A stretch of 64,000 nucleotides of DNA, taken from NCBI RefSeq assembly GCF_023065955.2, contig NW_026622786.1, positions 49,833,438 to 49,897,437 of the forward strand, in the 5' to 3' direction. Positions 44,545 to 55,960 of the stretch are shown piece after piece. Position 1 is the first letter of the stretch, and every line of letters starts with the position of its first letter. Origin of the DNA: Ursus arctos (taxonomy: Eukaryota; Chordata; Mammalia; Carnivora; Ursidae). The notes under the pieces are model-generated. The model was not told the origin of the DNA, ran no database searches, and was given only the letters and a program-made list of their open reading frames with translations. The translations under genes were made by a program, and so were the position numbers.

Positions 44545-44808
44545 CAGTAATATTCCTCAGTAATACTCCATTACATGTATGAACCACATCTTCTTTATCC
44601 ATTCATCTGTTGAAGGACATCTTGGCTCCTTTCACAGTTTGTCTATTGTGGACTTGCTGCTATGAACATTGGAGTGCATGTGCCCCTTCTTTTCACTACA
44701 TCTGTATCTTTGGGGTAAATACCTAGTAGTGCAATTGCTGGGTCGTAGGATAGTTCTATTTTTAACATCTTAAGGAACCTCAATACAGTTTTCCAGAGTG
44801 GCAGTTTG
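44545..44808 (-). mobile_element. Carnivore L1 internal ORF2 fragment, minus strand
   Basis: 'GAACCACATCTTCTTTATCC' to 'GGGTAAATACCTAGTAGTGC' to 'AACCTCAATACAGTTTTCCA' is the end of ORF2 in reverse. Unlike the other young L1 copies it has no 3' UTR or A tail next to it, so both ends are missing. Confidence 0.85.
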
Positions 44809-44992
44809 GCCTTTTTAATAGTGAAAGCTTGAGCTCTAAAATCAGATGGTCTATATTTGCATTTTGTTTCCTTGACTAGTTAGAGTTGTTTCATCTTATG
44901 CAAATTAGTGTAATTTTCTGAAAAACAAGAATAAAACAGGATCTCCTTCTTAAGTTCCTATAAAGATAAAATGAAATTTTAAAAACTTATTA

Positions 44993-45206
44993 GGGGTGCC
45001 TGGATGGTTCAGTCACTTAAGTGTCCAACTCTTGATTTGGGCTCAGGTCATGATCTTGGGGTTGTGAGATCAAGTCCTGTGTCGGCCTCCATGTTGTACA
45101 TGGAGTCTATTTGGGATTCTCTCTCTCCCTCTTTCTCTGCACCTCCCCCGCCTCACTCTCCTTAAATAAAACAAAAACAAAAACAAAAAAACAAAACAAA
45201 ACAAAC
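44993..45206 (+). mobile_element. CAN-SINE, older subfamily
   Basis: 'GGGGTGCCTGGATGGTTCAG' head, 'AAGTGTCCAACTCTTGATTT' (diagnostic of an older SINEC branch), 'GGGGTTGTGAGATCAAGTCC' B-box region, and a CAAAA-repeat tail. A possible 8-base duplication AAAAACTT is at 44981-44988 and 45207-45214. Confidence 0.9.
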
Positions 45207-45323
45207 AAAAACTTGGTAAATGTTAGGTTTTGTTTATAATTATCATATTATTTGTACTAGTAAATTGTTGTGATTACCTATTCATTCCATGAGCTAATTT
45301 TTCTATTGGGAATAGCCATTTTT

Positions 45324-47453
45324 TAAAAATTTTTAAATCCAGTATAGTTAACATACAGTGTTATGTTAGTTTCAGGTGTACAATACGGTGATTCAACAAT
45401 TCTATACGATCCTCAGTGCTCATCAAGATAAGTGTACTATAAATCCCCTTCATGTATTTCACCCGTCCTCCCACCCACCACCCCTCTAGTAACCATCAGT
45501 TTGTTCTCTATAGTTGAGTCTGTTTTTTGCTTCATCTCTGTTTTTCTTTGTTCATTTGTTTCATTTCTTAAATTCCACATATGAGTGAAATCATATTGTA
45601 TTTGTCTTTCTCTTATTTCACTTAGCATTATACTCTCTATATCAATCCATGTTGTTGCAAATGGCAAGATTTCATTTTTTTTTATAACTGAGTAATATTA
45701 CACTGTGTACCACATTTTCTTTATCCATTCATCTACCAATGGACACTTGGGCTGGTTCCATCTTTTGGCTATCACAAATAATGCTGCAATAAACATGGGT
45801 GCATATATCTTTTCAAATTAGTGTTTTCATATTCTTTGGGCAAATACCCAGAAATGCAATTACTGGAACATACAGTAGTTCAGTTTTTAATTTTTTAAGA
45901 AACTGCCATACAGTTTTCCACAGTGCCAGTACCAGTTTGCATTCTCACCAATAGTGCAAGTGGGTCCCTTTTTCTCCACATTCTTGCCAATCAACACTTG
46001 CTGTTTCTTATGTTTTTGATTTTAGCCATTCTGACAGGTATGAGGTGATATTTCATTGTGCTTTTGCCTTGCATTTCCTTGATGATTAGTAATATTAAGC
46101 ATTTTTTCATGTGTCTGTTATCTATCTGTATGTCTTCCTTGGAAAAATGTCCATTCATTCATCTGTCCATTTTTAATTGGATAATTTGGGGGTTTTGGTG
46201 TTAAGTTCTTTATATATTTTAGATACTAACCCTTTATTGGATATGTCATTTATAAATATCTCCTCCCATTCAGCAAGTTGTCTTTTAGTTTTGTGGATTG
46301 TTTCTTAATGCTATACAGAAGCTTTTTATTTTGATGAATTCCCAGTAGTTTCTTTTGCTTATTTTTTTCCCCTTGCCTCAGGAGACTTGTCTAGAAAAAT
46401 GTTGCTATGGGCAATAAAGAGAAATTACTACCTGTGTTCTCTTGTAGGACTTTTATGGTTTCAGGACTCACATTTAGATACTCAATCCATTTTGAATTTA
46501 TTTTTGTGTATGGTGTAAGAAAGTGGTTCAATTTTCCCAATATCATTTGTTGAAGAAACTGTCTTTTCCTCATTGCATATTCTTGCCTCCTTCATCGAAG
46601 ATTAACTGACTAAATAATGTTGGGTTCATTTCTGGGTTTTCTATTCTGTTTCATTGATCTATGTGTCTGTTTTTGGGCCAGTACCACATTGTCTTGATCA
46701 CTACAACTTCGTAATATAACTTCAGGTCTGGAATTGTGATGCCTCCAGTTTTGTTTTGTTTTTTCAAGATTGCTTTTGGCTATTTGGAGTCTTTTGTGGT
46801 TCCATATAAACAAGGATTGTTCTAGTTCTAGAAAAATGATGTTGGTATTTTGATAGGGATCGCATTAAATTTGTAGATTGTTTTGGGTACTATGGATATT
46901 TTAACAATATCTGTTCTTCCAATCCATGAGCACAGAATGTCTTTCCATTTGTGTCATCTTAAATTTCTTTCATCAGTTTTTCATAGTTTTCAGAGCATAG
47001 ATCTTTCCCTTCTTTGGTTAAGCTTATTCCTAGGTATTTTATTATTTCTGGTGCAATTATAAATGGAATTGTTTTCCTAATTTCTCTGTCTACTGCTTTT
47101 TATTAGTATATAGGAATACAATAGATTTCTGTATCTTGATTTTGTATCCTATGACCTTACTGAATTCATTTATAAATTCTAGGGGTTTGTTTGTTTGTTT
47201 GTTTGTTTGGCGGAGTCTTCAAGGCTTTCTATATATCGTATCATGTCAACTGTAAATAGCGAAATTTTATTTTTTCCTTACCAATTTGGATGCCTTTTAT
47301 TCCTTTTTTTTTTTTAAATCTGATTGTTACGACTAGGACTTCCAGTACTCTATTGAATAAAAGTGGTGAGAGTGGACATCCATGCCTTGTTTCTAAGTGT
47401 GGGGAAAAGCTCTCAGTTTTTCACCATTAAATATGATATTAGCTGTGGGTTTT
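45324..47453 (-). mobile_element. Carnivore L1, 2.1 kb, minus strand, 5'-truncated
   Basis: From right to left this holds the second half of reverse transcriptase, the C-terminal ORF2 region and the 3' UTR ('AGTTAACATACAGTGTTATG', 45347). A 16-base duplication GGGA[A/G]TAGCCATTTTT flanks it at 45308-45323 and 47454-47469, with one mismatch. The reverse-transcriptase metal site reads F-T-V-D (47245-47256), so the first catalytic aspartate is lost. A (TTTG)n patch lies at 47187-47209. Confidence 0.95.
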
Positions 47454-47469
47454 GGGAGTAGCCATTTTT

Positions 47470-49779
47470 AATCATAAAAAGGGAGGTTTATTTTATTGTT
47501 TGAAATGTCTATTTCTTCATTTAAGATACATATTTAGGTATCAAAATTGTCTTCACTAGTTAAATGACAACACCTACAGACAGTAGCCATGAGTATCTGA
47601 AAACTTGAAAAAGCAGTCGTGTTAGAAAAAATGGAAAATCAATCACTGATGAGAGGGTGAAAAAATTTTGGCTTATCCTCCTCCACCTCCAAGACACTAC
47701 ATATAAGGCACTTGTGTCATAACTCCCTGGAATCTACAGAACACTAGACTTTCTTCACTATAGCATTTCAGACAAAAATGCCAGCAGTGTTACTTAATGA
47801 CAGGACTAATGTCAAAATGAGTCACTCTAAACACACAACTGGAACCATATATGCTAAATATTATGTTAGACTTTTTATAAAATCCACAAATAACTGTAAA
47901 CCTCAGCCTTTTCTTATGATAATATCTTTAAAAACTAAAGAGAATTCTCTCATTCACAAGTTATGAATACTCTTGTCCTAATATAGGAATAGCTTAATTT
48001 ACAAAAACCTTATATGAAGCCATTCCTCTAACTGGGAATAGAAATGACATTTTTAGTTTGTTCAATGTGCAGTGTGATTCCTATCTGAGTACTGTTATTT
48101 CTGGCTCCCCGATGAGCCACTGTTAGGATTGGTCAAAAAGGATCTGGGCTCCCTTCTTCCCTTTTGGATGTTTTCTTCCTCTGAAATTGGTTAGAACAGA
48201 GAGAGAGCTTTTTTCTTCCACCTCATAATTCAGCAGTTCTGATTCCTGAACAGATGAGTTCTAAGGAAATCAAATTACTTCAGCTGTGCGCCCAAATCTC
48301 TCTCCCTGCCCCATACATGCAGCATGCCATAGCTACATTGCTATTGAGTGTTGTTCAACCTCATGGTTATTTATCTTCCATTATATATAAATGGCGATTG
48401 TGGAGAGCTCTCCATCATGCAAATAGTTCTTATTATCTCAAGCTTAAAAAATACCCTTTAAGAAAGTGGGAAGTTATGCCCTGTTCTGCAATATTTGGTA
48501 GTGTTCATTTTAACTGAATCATTTGTTAGGGCAAAATTACTGTAACCTGTAATAAATGTTAAGATTGTCAGATGCATGCTTGTACTGAATTAATATTTTA
48601 TAGCTTCTTGGCTCTGTGTGGGCTGACTGTTCTACTGGAATGCTCTAGTACCATGGAAACGCTTGGAGATATTTTCTCTTAATTGTAAGAATGTTTGACA
48701 GATAACAGTACAGTACTATGGAATTAAACTCCATTGCTGATGAATTCTGATCAGCTTATAACCTGCTTTATCCTATTATTTCAGGGTTTCTCTTTTATTT
48801 TATTTTTAAGCATTGCAACATCTGTCCGTGTCCATAATCACTTCTTAAAAGCCTTATTATCAGTAAGCATTATATTGTCTACATAATTATCAGATGGAGA
48901 AAGACACCCAGTTTTTTTAATTAAAATTTTCTCTATTTTTAAAAAATCCAACCTGTGAACTATGATTAAAATCTTTTTTTTAAGAATTACTTATTTAAAG
49001 AAGAAAGAATTCTGCTAACATCTTTCTTATTGCTAAACTGTGATATTTTTTTAGGCACAGTTATATTAACCTTAAATTCTACTGCTAAAAAAATATTGGT
49101 ATTTAGCTAGAAAAAAATATTTGTAGTCTTCAAAACAAAATATAAAGAAATCTACATTATACATTTTTATATCTAAGGAACATGCTATGCTTCCACCTTT
49201 CCAGAGTCCAATGAGGTGCAATAGAAAATATTTATTATTTTTCTACTTAAGACTGCTGAATCAATTGACTCAAGTTTTACCCTAAACTCCCATGACCTTC
49301 ATGAATCAAGTTCATAATGGAAGCCAAGCATCTAAATCTCTAGTCAGAATTTCCAAGAGAAATAGATAACTGCTAATGACATTCTTTCTTGCCTGTTCCT
49401 TTTCTCAAGCACACTTAAGAGGGTTCAAGTAGTTGTTTGTGGCCAACTCATTAAAATGTTTTCTTTTCTCCTATAATAGCACTGCCATGAACACTAGGAG
49501 GCTCTGGCTCTCTTAACTCTAAAAGAAAAAAGTCTTTCACTCTGGTATTTGGGTTCTACCTGGTTGGGCCTCATTCACTTTAGTCCTTAGCACTGGCCCT
49601 CACTCAGGAGTATTCTGACACACCACTACCAGCCTAACTATAAGCAGAACCCTGGGAAGTATAGCTCATCATCTGATTCAACTGTCTTTTCTTTTGAACC
49701 TGTCCATGTAGCTTTTATCTTTTCTCTCTCTACAGAGTTGAATAGTGAGGAGCAGTTAAGAAAGCAATATTCAAATTAA
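47470..49779. other. Repeat-poor block, no gene recognised
   Basis: About 2.3 kb with no transposon that I can identify, the longest such stretch in the window. Frames are short (62 codons at 47778, 87 codons at 48254) and motif-free. Locally balanced composition around 48100-48800 ('CATGCAAATAGTTCTTATTA' contains an ATGCAAAT octamer). Could hold conserved non-coding sequence. Confidence 0.5.
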
Positions 49780-49985
49780 TCAGATGAACATTGGTGGAGA
49801 AAAGCTGTGAATACATTAAATGTTTCTCCTATCACAGGGAATTTACCGAGGGAAGATGTTATCTCTGGTTAGGAGTACCTGGGAAAGGTTTTATAGCAGA
49901 AAGGACACTTAAACATTATGTGTGCATGTGATAGAAAGAATAGCAACCCAAGGTGGAAAGAGGCACTAATAAGCAAAGTGTAGGC
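49780..49985 (-). mobile_element. L2-like segment, minus strand
   Basis: 'GAGTACCTGGGAAAGGTTTT', 'AGAAAGAATAGCAACCCAAG' resemble the reversed L2 3' UTR. The same L2 appears to continue at 50780. Confidence 0.4.
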
Positions 49986-49989
49986 AGAA

Positions 49990-50415
49990 AATGGTTCCCC
50001 AATGCTAACCACATTTTAATACCTAGAATCTGACTATGTTACCTCAATGTGGCAAAAGGAACTCTGTAGAGATGATTAAATTAAGAAGTTTTGAGATGGG
50101 AGGTTGTCCTGGATTATCCAAATGGACCCTAAATATCACAAGTGCTCTTACTTTAAAAAGGGAAGCAGAAACATGAGTCACAGAAGGAGATTTGAGGTCA
50201 GAAGAGGAGATCGGAATGATACAGTCTCTAAAAGCTGGAAAAGGCAAGGAAATAGATTCCCCCTAGTATCTTCAGAAGGAATGCAGCTCTGCAACACCTT
50301 GATTTTAGCCTACTAGGACCCATTTCAGACTTATGACCTCTAGAATTATAAAATAGTAAATTTGTGTTAAGGCACCAGTTTGTGATTATTTGTTACAGCA
50401 GCAATAAGAAATGTA
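49990..50415 (+). mobile_element. Ancient LTR remnant (MLT1/MaLR-like)
   Basis: 'AGAATCTGACTATGTTACCT', 'CCTGGATTATCCAAATGGAC', 'AAAAGCTGGAAAAGGCAAGG', 'CACCTTGATTTTAGCCTACT', 'CTCTAGAATTATAAAATAGT', 'TATTTGTTACAGCAGCAATA': a nearly complete LTR in plus order, same family as 16290. No viral genes. Confidence 0.72.
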
Positions 50416-50519
50416 CACAAAGGCAAATGGGGAAATGTGTGCTATTTGTAAAGAATATTAGACACCTCATAGTGGATGGTGCATAGGAATAATCAATAAA
50501 GGAAAAGATGGGAAGAATG

Positions 50520-50760
50520 GTAACAATAATGACAACATTTTACTTTCTGCTTAAAGCGCTTTCAGATTCATTGTTTAAAAATATGATTCCCATAGCAACA
50601 TTTAATTCCAGCACTATGATACTCTCCTATGAAAAGATGAAGTGGCTATGGCTCATGGAAGTTAATTGTTTTGCCCAAATTCACAGTTCTGTAAGTGTTA
50701 GTGCTGAGGAGGAACCAAGGTCTACCAACTCTTCACCTCCTTCCACTGTACCACATCCCT
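50520..50760 (-). mobile_element. MIR SINE remnant, minus strand
   Basis: 'TTAAAGCGCTTTCAGATTCA', 'CCTATGAAAAGATGAAGTGG', 'GTTAATTGTTTTGCCCAAAT' and 'GAACCAAGGTCTACCAACTC' follow the reversed MIR order. Confidence 0.75.
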
Positions 50761-50779
50761 TGTTCATACCAGGCCACCC

Positions 50780-51050
50780 AATTTAGGGGGGGTTGAATGT
50801 CAGGTAAAAGGGTGTAAAACGTATTCTCCAGCAATAATTTAAAGGCTTTCAAGTTCAGAGTGGCATAATCCATTAATATAACAGCATAGCATAAAGTAGA
50901 TAGAGAGGGAGGAAAAAAATCTAGAAACTGATTAGGCTAAAGGAAAGTTGAGGAGACAGGAAGCAAAGGCCTGAACTGAGGCCAACAGTGGGAATACAGA
51001 CAGGTGTATTGTTTACACAGGTGGAAAGGGGGTAAGGGCAGGTAAAAATA
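50780..51050 (-). mobile_element. L2-like 3'-UTR segment, minus strand
   Basis: 'TTGAATGTCAGGTAAAAGGG', 'AATTTAAAGGCTTTCAAGTT', 'GGAGACAGGAAGCAAAGGCC' and 'CCTGAACTGAGGCCAACAGT' match the reversed L2 block order. Confidence 0.55.
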
Positions 51051-51400
51051 GAAGCAGGAAATTAAGTTTTCCTTCGGTAATAAATGAAAAAGATTATAGT
51101 TTCTAATATGTATATATCTCTTGGAAAATAAGTTAACATATATTAAAGTAGGTCGTATTAATATAAATCATAGTTTTCAAATAAAAATTGAGTTTTTAAC
51201 CTGCATCAGACTATTTTAACTTTCTAAATTCCCATTCCAAAAGATTTTAAAAAATGCTTAAAAAATAAATGAATCCCAATACTGTATTTCTTATAATAAT
51301 ACCTGAGTTCTTTTTTATCTCATTGAGGTCAACTATCTGGCAAACTGTGAAAATTGAGAATAGAAAAGTGCCACTCTGTTCTTCTCAGAGTAATGGCGAT
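51051..51400. other. No gene or recognised repeat
   Basis: Short AT-rich unique stretch. Confidence 0.5.
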
Positions 51401-51404
51401 ATAC

Positions 51405-51620
51405 TCTCTAAATCATCACCTTTCTGACAGGTCTTTCTTGACCCCATCCATCTCTCACTCTATTAACCTGTTTTCTATTCCCTTCATATGATGTTGGTAA
51501 GCTATAAAAATATCTTTGGATGGTCATCTTTGTTATACATCTAAAACATTTGCTGCTGCATTAGGATATGTTATTTATTGTTCCTATTCATCTGTCAATT
51601 TTCATCATGCCCATTTTTCA
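51405..51620 (+). mobile_element. L2 LINE 3' segment, plus strand
   Basis: 'CTGACAGGTCTTTCTTGACC', 'ATTAACCTGTTTTCTATTCC' and 'TATGTTATTTATTGTTCCTA' are the L2 3' UTR in plus order ('TTCCTGACCACC', 'CACCCTGTTTTATTTTCTTC', 'TTTATTGTCTGTCTCC'). Confidence 0.7.
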
Positions 51621-51694
51621 ATCTTGATTGCCGTTTGTGACCTTGCTTCTTAGAAGTTTTTATCAACTTTTTCAGAGTTCCAAACTCTGACAAA

Positions 51695-51880
51695 TGGCCA
51701 TAATAGCTGAATAATGGTTCACCCAAGATGTCTATGTCCTAATGCCCAGAACCTGTGAATAGGTTACCTTATATGGCAAAATGGACTTGGCAAATTTGAC
51801 TGAGGATCTTGAGATGGGGAGACTATCCTAGATTATCCAGGTGGTCCTAATGTAATCACAAGGGTCCTTATGAGGGAATG
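51695..51880 (+). mobile_element. Ancient LTR remnant, 5' half (MLT1/MaLR-like)
   Basis: 'ATGTCTATGTCCTAATGCCC', 'TGTGAATAGGTTACCTTATA', 'GATCTTGAGATGGGGAGACT' and 'GATTATCCAGGTGGTCCTAA' are the 5' half of the LTR family at 16290 and 49990. The 3' half is missing. Confidence 0.72.
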
Positions 51881-52335
51881 AGAGGCAGAAGAGAAAGGAA
51901 AAGGGAGAAACTGAAAAGCAAGAGGAGAGGTTACGGATAAGTAGGTGAAGAGAGATGAGGAGAGGCATTAATGATCACACTCTGCTTCTCAGAAATAACC
52001 TAATCTAAATATAACATCAACTTTTACTTACTCCTAAACTCAACCAATGGGAGAGGGAGGTGGAATAAATGTCCTCACACAGACCAGGGGGAAAGATGAG
52101 GCAGATCTACATAACACCCAGCCCTACAGGGCTACAGACATCATGTCTACCTTGAACATGTGGGGAATGGTGGGGGGGGGGGGGGTTACTTAATAGTTTC
52201 CAAAAGCTAAAGAACATTTTTTTAGTGAAACATCCTTACTGTCACTTATCCCCATATTCTGCCAACCTTACCCCCATGTCTCCCATATCTCCTTACCCCC
52301 ACAATAAGGGCAAAAAGAAAAAAGGAAGAGAAAAA
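51881..52335. other. No gene; includes a 14-base G-run
   Basis: Purine-rich unique sequence. 52172-52185 is an uninterrupted run of 14 Gs, a site prone to length polymorphism and sequencing error. Confidence 0.7.
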
Positions 52336-52745
52336 GAGAAATTAACATTTTGAGCACCTATTAATGTCAGACAAGATGCGAGATGTTTTTAATTTATTAC
52401 ATTTCATCTTAAAAGAACTAAAATTTCTGAGCCTTTAATGTGGGCCAAGCATTGTACCATACATAATTTATCTCATGCTAACAACTATTCTTTGAGGTTG
52501 ATGGTATTGGTATCCCCATTTTGTACATAAGAAACTGAACCTTACAGAGGTTAAGTAATTGCCCAAATAAAACATCTGGCAAATTGCAAAGCTGGGATTC
52601 AAATGCAGGTCTGTCTCATGCCAGAGCCTGAATTCTTAACCATTGCTCTAAGACGTAGGTACTATTTTTCTTTCTTTATAGATGAAAAAATGAGTCAAAG
52701 AGATATCAAGTAACTTATGTTACTGTCTCCAAATGAAAATTAGCC
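52336..52745 (-). mobile_element. MIR SINE, minus strand, split by a second MIR
   Basis: The left part 'TTTTGAGCACCTATTAATGT' to 'ACATTTCATCTT' (to about 52412) and the right part 'GTAGGTACTATTTTTCTTTC' to 'AAAGAGATATCAAGTAACTT' (from about 52656) are consecutive pieces of one reversed MIR. A complete second MIR sits between them. Confidence 0.65.
52425..52655 (-). mobile_element. MIR SINE, minus strand, nearly complete, nested
   Basis: 'TTAATGTGGGCCAAGCATTG', 'TCCCCATTTTGTACATAAGA', 'ACAGAGGTTAAGTAATTGCC', 'GCTGGGATTCAAATGCAGGT' and 'GAATTCTTAACCATTGCTCT' cover almost the whole MIR in reverse. Confidence 0.85.
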
Positions 52746-54545
52746 TATACTAACTTCAAAATATTATACACATGATAACGAGCTTTACATTTGGAAAGTA
52801 GATAGAGTTCAGGTTTTTGGTGGCTCTATAAATTGATTTTGTAAAAACCATCCCCAAAATTACACTAGAAAACCATCCCCTTACTCATGATCATTCGGTA
52901 TCCACAAACTGGTGTTAAGGTAAATCCCAGCACTCAGACCTACAAAAGTAAAACCTACTAATGCATTGAAGGGCAGAATTAGGGTTTGTAACAATGGTGT
53001 CAAAGTCTGAAATTGAAATAATTAAATCTCAAGCACAGCTGCACTTCTAATTTTCAAACATGTTCTTAAGGGAAACTTCGTGTTAAATCATTCCGAGGGC
53101 TTATTTCTCTTAGATCCAATTCGTTGATGAGATTTGCAGTGGCGAGAAGCCACTGACAAAAATCTCACACAAACCTTCTCTAAACAGAGTCTCAACATGA
53201 TGGTTCCATGTTTCATGGGATACCCTTCCAGCCACCATGGCTACATATGCAACCCATATGACTCACAAACAAAACATGACACATACCGCTACTTCCTAGA
53301 TCAGCTCACTTCAGATGACCAAGCTCAAATAACAAAATCTAGGGTTCTTGTGCGTGTCTTTCTTTTGGTTCAAACATATGTTCATGTACAAAATACACAA
53401 AAGACTATTTTGTTTTTGATTAAAGCTTCTAATTTGGGCAAGGCAAGAGCTAAACTTGGATACTGCAGTACTCATCCATTTTGTTCCTACCACTCTTTGA
53501 AAATGTGTGTTAATTTATCTAGAACTTGTACCACAGTAAAAATAACTTCACATGTACCTGTAATACCTCACAGCTCAAGGAATATGAAAACAAAAAAAGC
53601 TCATGTGTTCTGGTGAGAATACAAAAGAAGCTACTAATTAGGAAAAAAAAAATAACCATCGATGGAGCAGCTGCAGTAATTTGCTGTGCCTTTCTGGCAT
53701 TATGGGAAACTGCATGCATTATCACAGTCACTTTTCACAGCATAAAGAGACTTCATTAACTTATTTTTCCCCCATAAGTTCATCCACTTTAGGCTACGGA
53801 AAAGCAGTTCACAAACCTAAGGTCGAAATGCTGAGTTTCAGAAAATGTTCAAAAAGTGGCCTTCAACCAGATTTTGTAAACAATGTTTTTGAATAATTTT
53901 CAATTACAGTCACAAAGTGTTTAGTTGCAACGTTCTCTTTCCCCTGATGAGAATCCAGGAAAACTACTATTTTACTTGCAGAAACATGGAAGGAATATAG
54001 TCTCGGCAATAAATAAAACAAGATGGGAGCTGTGTGGGAAAAAAAGGAAAGAAGAAAAGTTGCCAGCCAAACAGAACTAACATGTTTAAAATACATTCTG
54101 AAGAGTAAAGAAAACTAGTCAAAATTCAGCAGGACTTAGAACCACAATTCCTTGAGATGGGGGTGGAGAGATGAGGGCTCCAGATCCAGCAGTAATGCTG
54201 AGTTCTGCCATCCTCTCAAAATAAAGGGTAGCAAGACATGAGCCAAAAACGGACAACTCTGTATTCAGCAGACAAATTTTGACAAACCCCACCCAAATCT
54301 GGACATATAGAGCTTCCCTAAGGATACCAAACTGAGAATGCCTATAAACATGAAGTCATTCTGATTTTAAAAGCCATTAGAATATCCAGAGGAAAACAAG
54401 AGTTCACCCATTCCACTATACAGAGAACTGTACTCCCTGTGTGCCTGCTATTTTCCCATGTAAAATGAAGATTTTTGTTAAACTATAGGGTGTCACATGC
54501 ATAATTTTAAATAGTTATATATTATTCAAGACTAAATTGTGACCT
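52746..54545. other. Repeat-poor block with an unassigned open frame
   Basis: About 1.8 kb with no transposon that I recognise. The longest plus-strand frame ends at 53616. Its farthest-upstream start is TTG at 53134, while the first ATG is at 53197, giving 139 codons. The product shows no signal peptide or domain and no Kozak-type context is obvious. A 7-base-pair hairpin (CAGTGGC-GAGAA-GCCACTG) sits at 53137-53155. I do not call a gene. Confidence 0.45.
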
Positions 54546-54830
54546 CGGATTGAGTTTAGCCATGCTCCCTCCACCCATGACAGGGAGGCCATGTGGGAAG
54601 CAGGCCTGGCCAGTCCGTCTTACACAGATGGCATGGAGAAAAAGCAGCACACCTTTCAATAACTGCTTCCAACAAATAGTAACTGAGCATCTGCTGTGGC
54701 CCCACCCAAAGATAATGAGGCTGGAGGCTGTCTATGGAATATGGTGTGGGAAGCTGATTTCCAAGGCTGAACCAAATAAGCTTATCCAAAATAGAGAGTC
54801 AAAAAGGGCAGCCTGAGGAGAATATTGGGA
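54546..54830. other. GC-richer stretch with paired frames on both strands
   Basis: 'GGAGGCCATGTGGGAAGCAG' and neighbours are richer in G+C than the surroundings. An 88-codon plus frame (54550-54816) and a 77-codon minus frame (54556-54789) mirror each other, so at most one could be real. 'AACAAATAGTAACTGAGCAT' near 54671 hints at an L2 tail in reverse. Confidence 0.4.
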
Positions 54831-55555
54831 AGGGAGGTACAAGGGAAGCAGCAGATAGGAGCCCATGAACAAAAGCTGATCTAAACAAATTTGTCAGTTG
54901 TTAATGCCCACTGAAGGGTTTTTTACCTGCTCTTGTTACATTCATGTGAGTGTATCAGTATCATTTGAAGGAGCTGGAATGTGAAAATAAATTACACTAT
55001 TTTTAAAAAGCAGTAGGCTCAAATAAGCAGCTTATGGTATAGGGTAATCATTTGAGACTATGTAGTAAATACTCACCTTCCTGTGCTCTTCTTGAAAGAA
55101 TCAAAGAAACATAAAAATTAAGAAAACAACATCTGGACCAATATAGGATTGAGTAGTCGTGCCAAGAAATAAAACTGTTGTTGTAAGCCAATGAAATTTT
55201 GGGGTTTGGTTTGTTCCAGCAGCATACTTACACACTAATATCATATAGAATACTGATATTCTAATTATAAAATAAAAATAAAATTATAAAATAAAATCAA
55301 TAAAACAATTTTTACAAAGGTATAGAAATGGACTGGCAGTTTATACATCAAATTACTCACTGTGATTAGCTCTGAAAAAGTAGAGGACATGGTGCTAAGA
55401 GTGGTGGATAAAAGGGATTATTTCCCCTATTAAAAAAAAAAGACTTGAAGCAAATATAACAACACGATAATTGCTAATTTTTAGGTTTTGGGTACATGAG
55501 TATTTTTTATACAATTCTTTGTAGGGTACTATATTTTTACTACCTCAAAATTAAA
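54831..55555. other. No gene; AT-rich low complexity
   Basis: Contains ATAAAATAAAA-type low-complexity sequence at 55265-55310 and an A-run at 55432-55442. No frame of note. Confidence 0.55.
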
Positions 55556-55559
55556 ATGA

Positions 55560-55960
55560 AAAATAAACACAATTACATACATTCACTTAAGAAAATTGGA
55601 GTATGTATAAAAGCATAGAGAAAATTAAAACCACCCATAATCCTATCAGCAAGAGACAAAATTGTACCAACGCTATGAATACATATACATACACACACTA
55701 TTTTTATAAAATAATTTTATACAGTCTATGGCCTGTTTTCTTTCATATAACAATTAAAATTTTCCAATTATATTAAATAATATTTAATAGCATAATAATT
55801 TTCTTGAATAAAATACATATAAAACAGAATATCAAAAAATTCTTATTTCTCTCCATCACCTAGTGTTATTCCTCCATTATTTGTCAACTTGATGAGTGAA
55901 AAATATTCCATCTTCTTTATTTTGCATTTGTTTGATTGCCAGTTAGGCTATATGTTTTTG
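55560..55960 (-). mobile_element. Probable very old L1M fragment, minus strand
   Basis: 'AAAATTTTCCAATTATATTA' and 'TTTATTTTGCATTTGTTTGA' with 'CCAGTTAGGCTATATGTTTT' resemble the reversed L1M ORF2/3' region ('AATTTGCATTTCTTTGATTAC', 'TGAGGTTGAACATCTTTTC'). Confidence 0.45.

Noticed and set aside
53134..53616. 160-codon reading
   Set aside because: As a 160-residue protein it would start at TTG, which is not credible in a mammalian gene; the ATG version is kept only as a finding.
54550..54816. 88-codon plus frame in a GC-richer patch
   Set aside because: A 77-codon minus frame covers the same bases; neither shows a domain or supporting signals.
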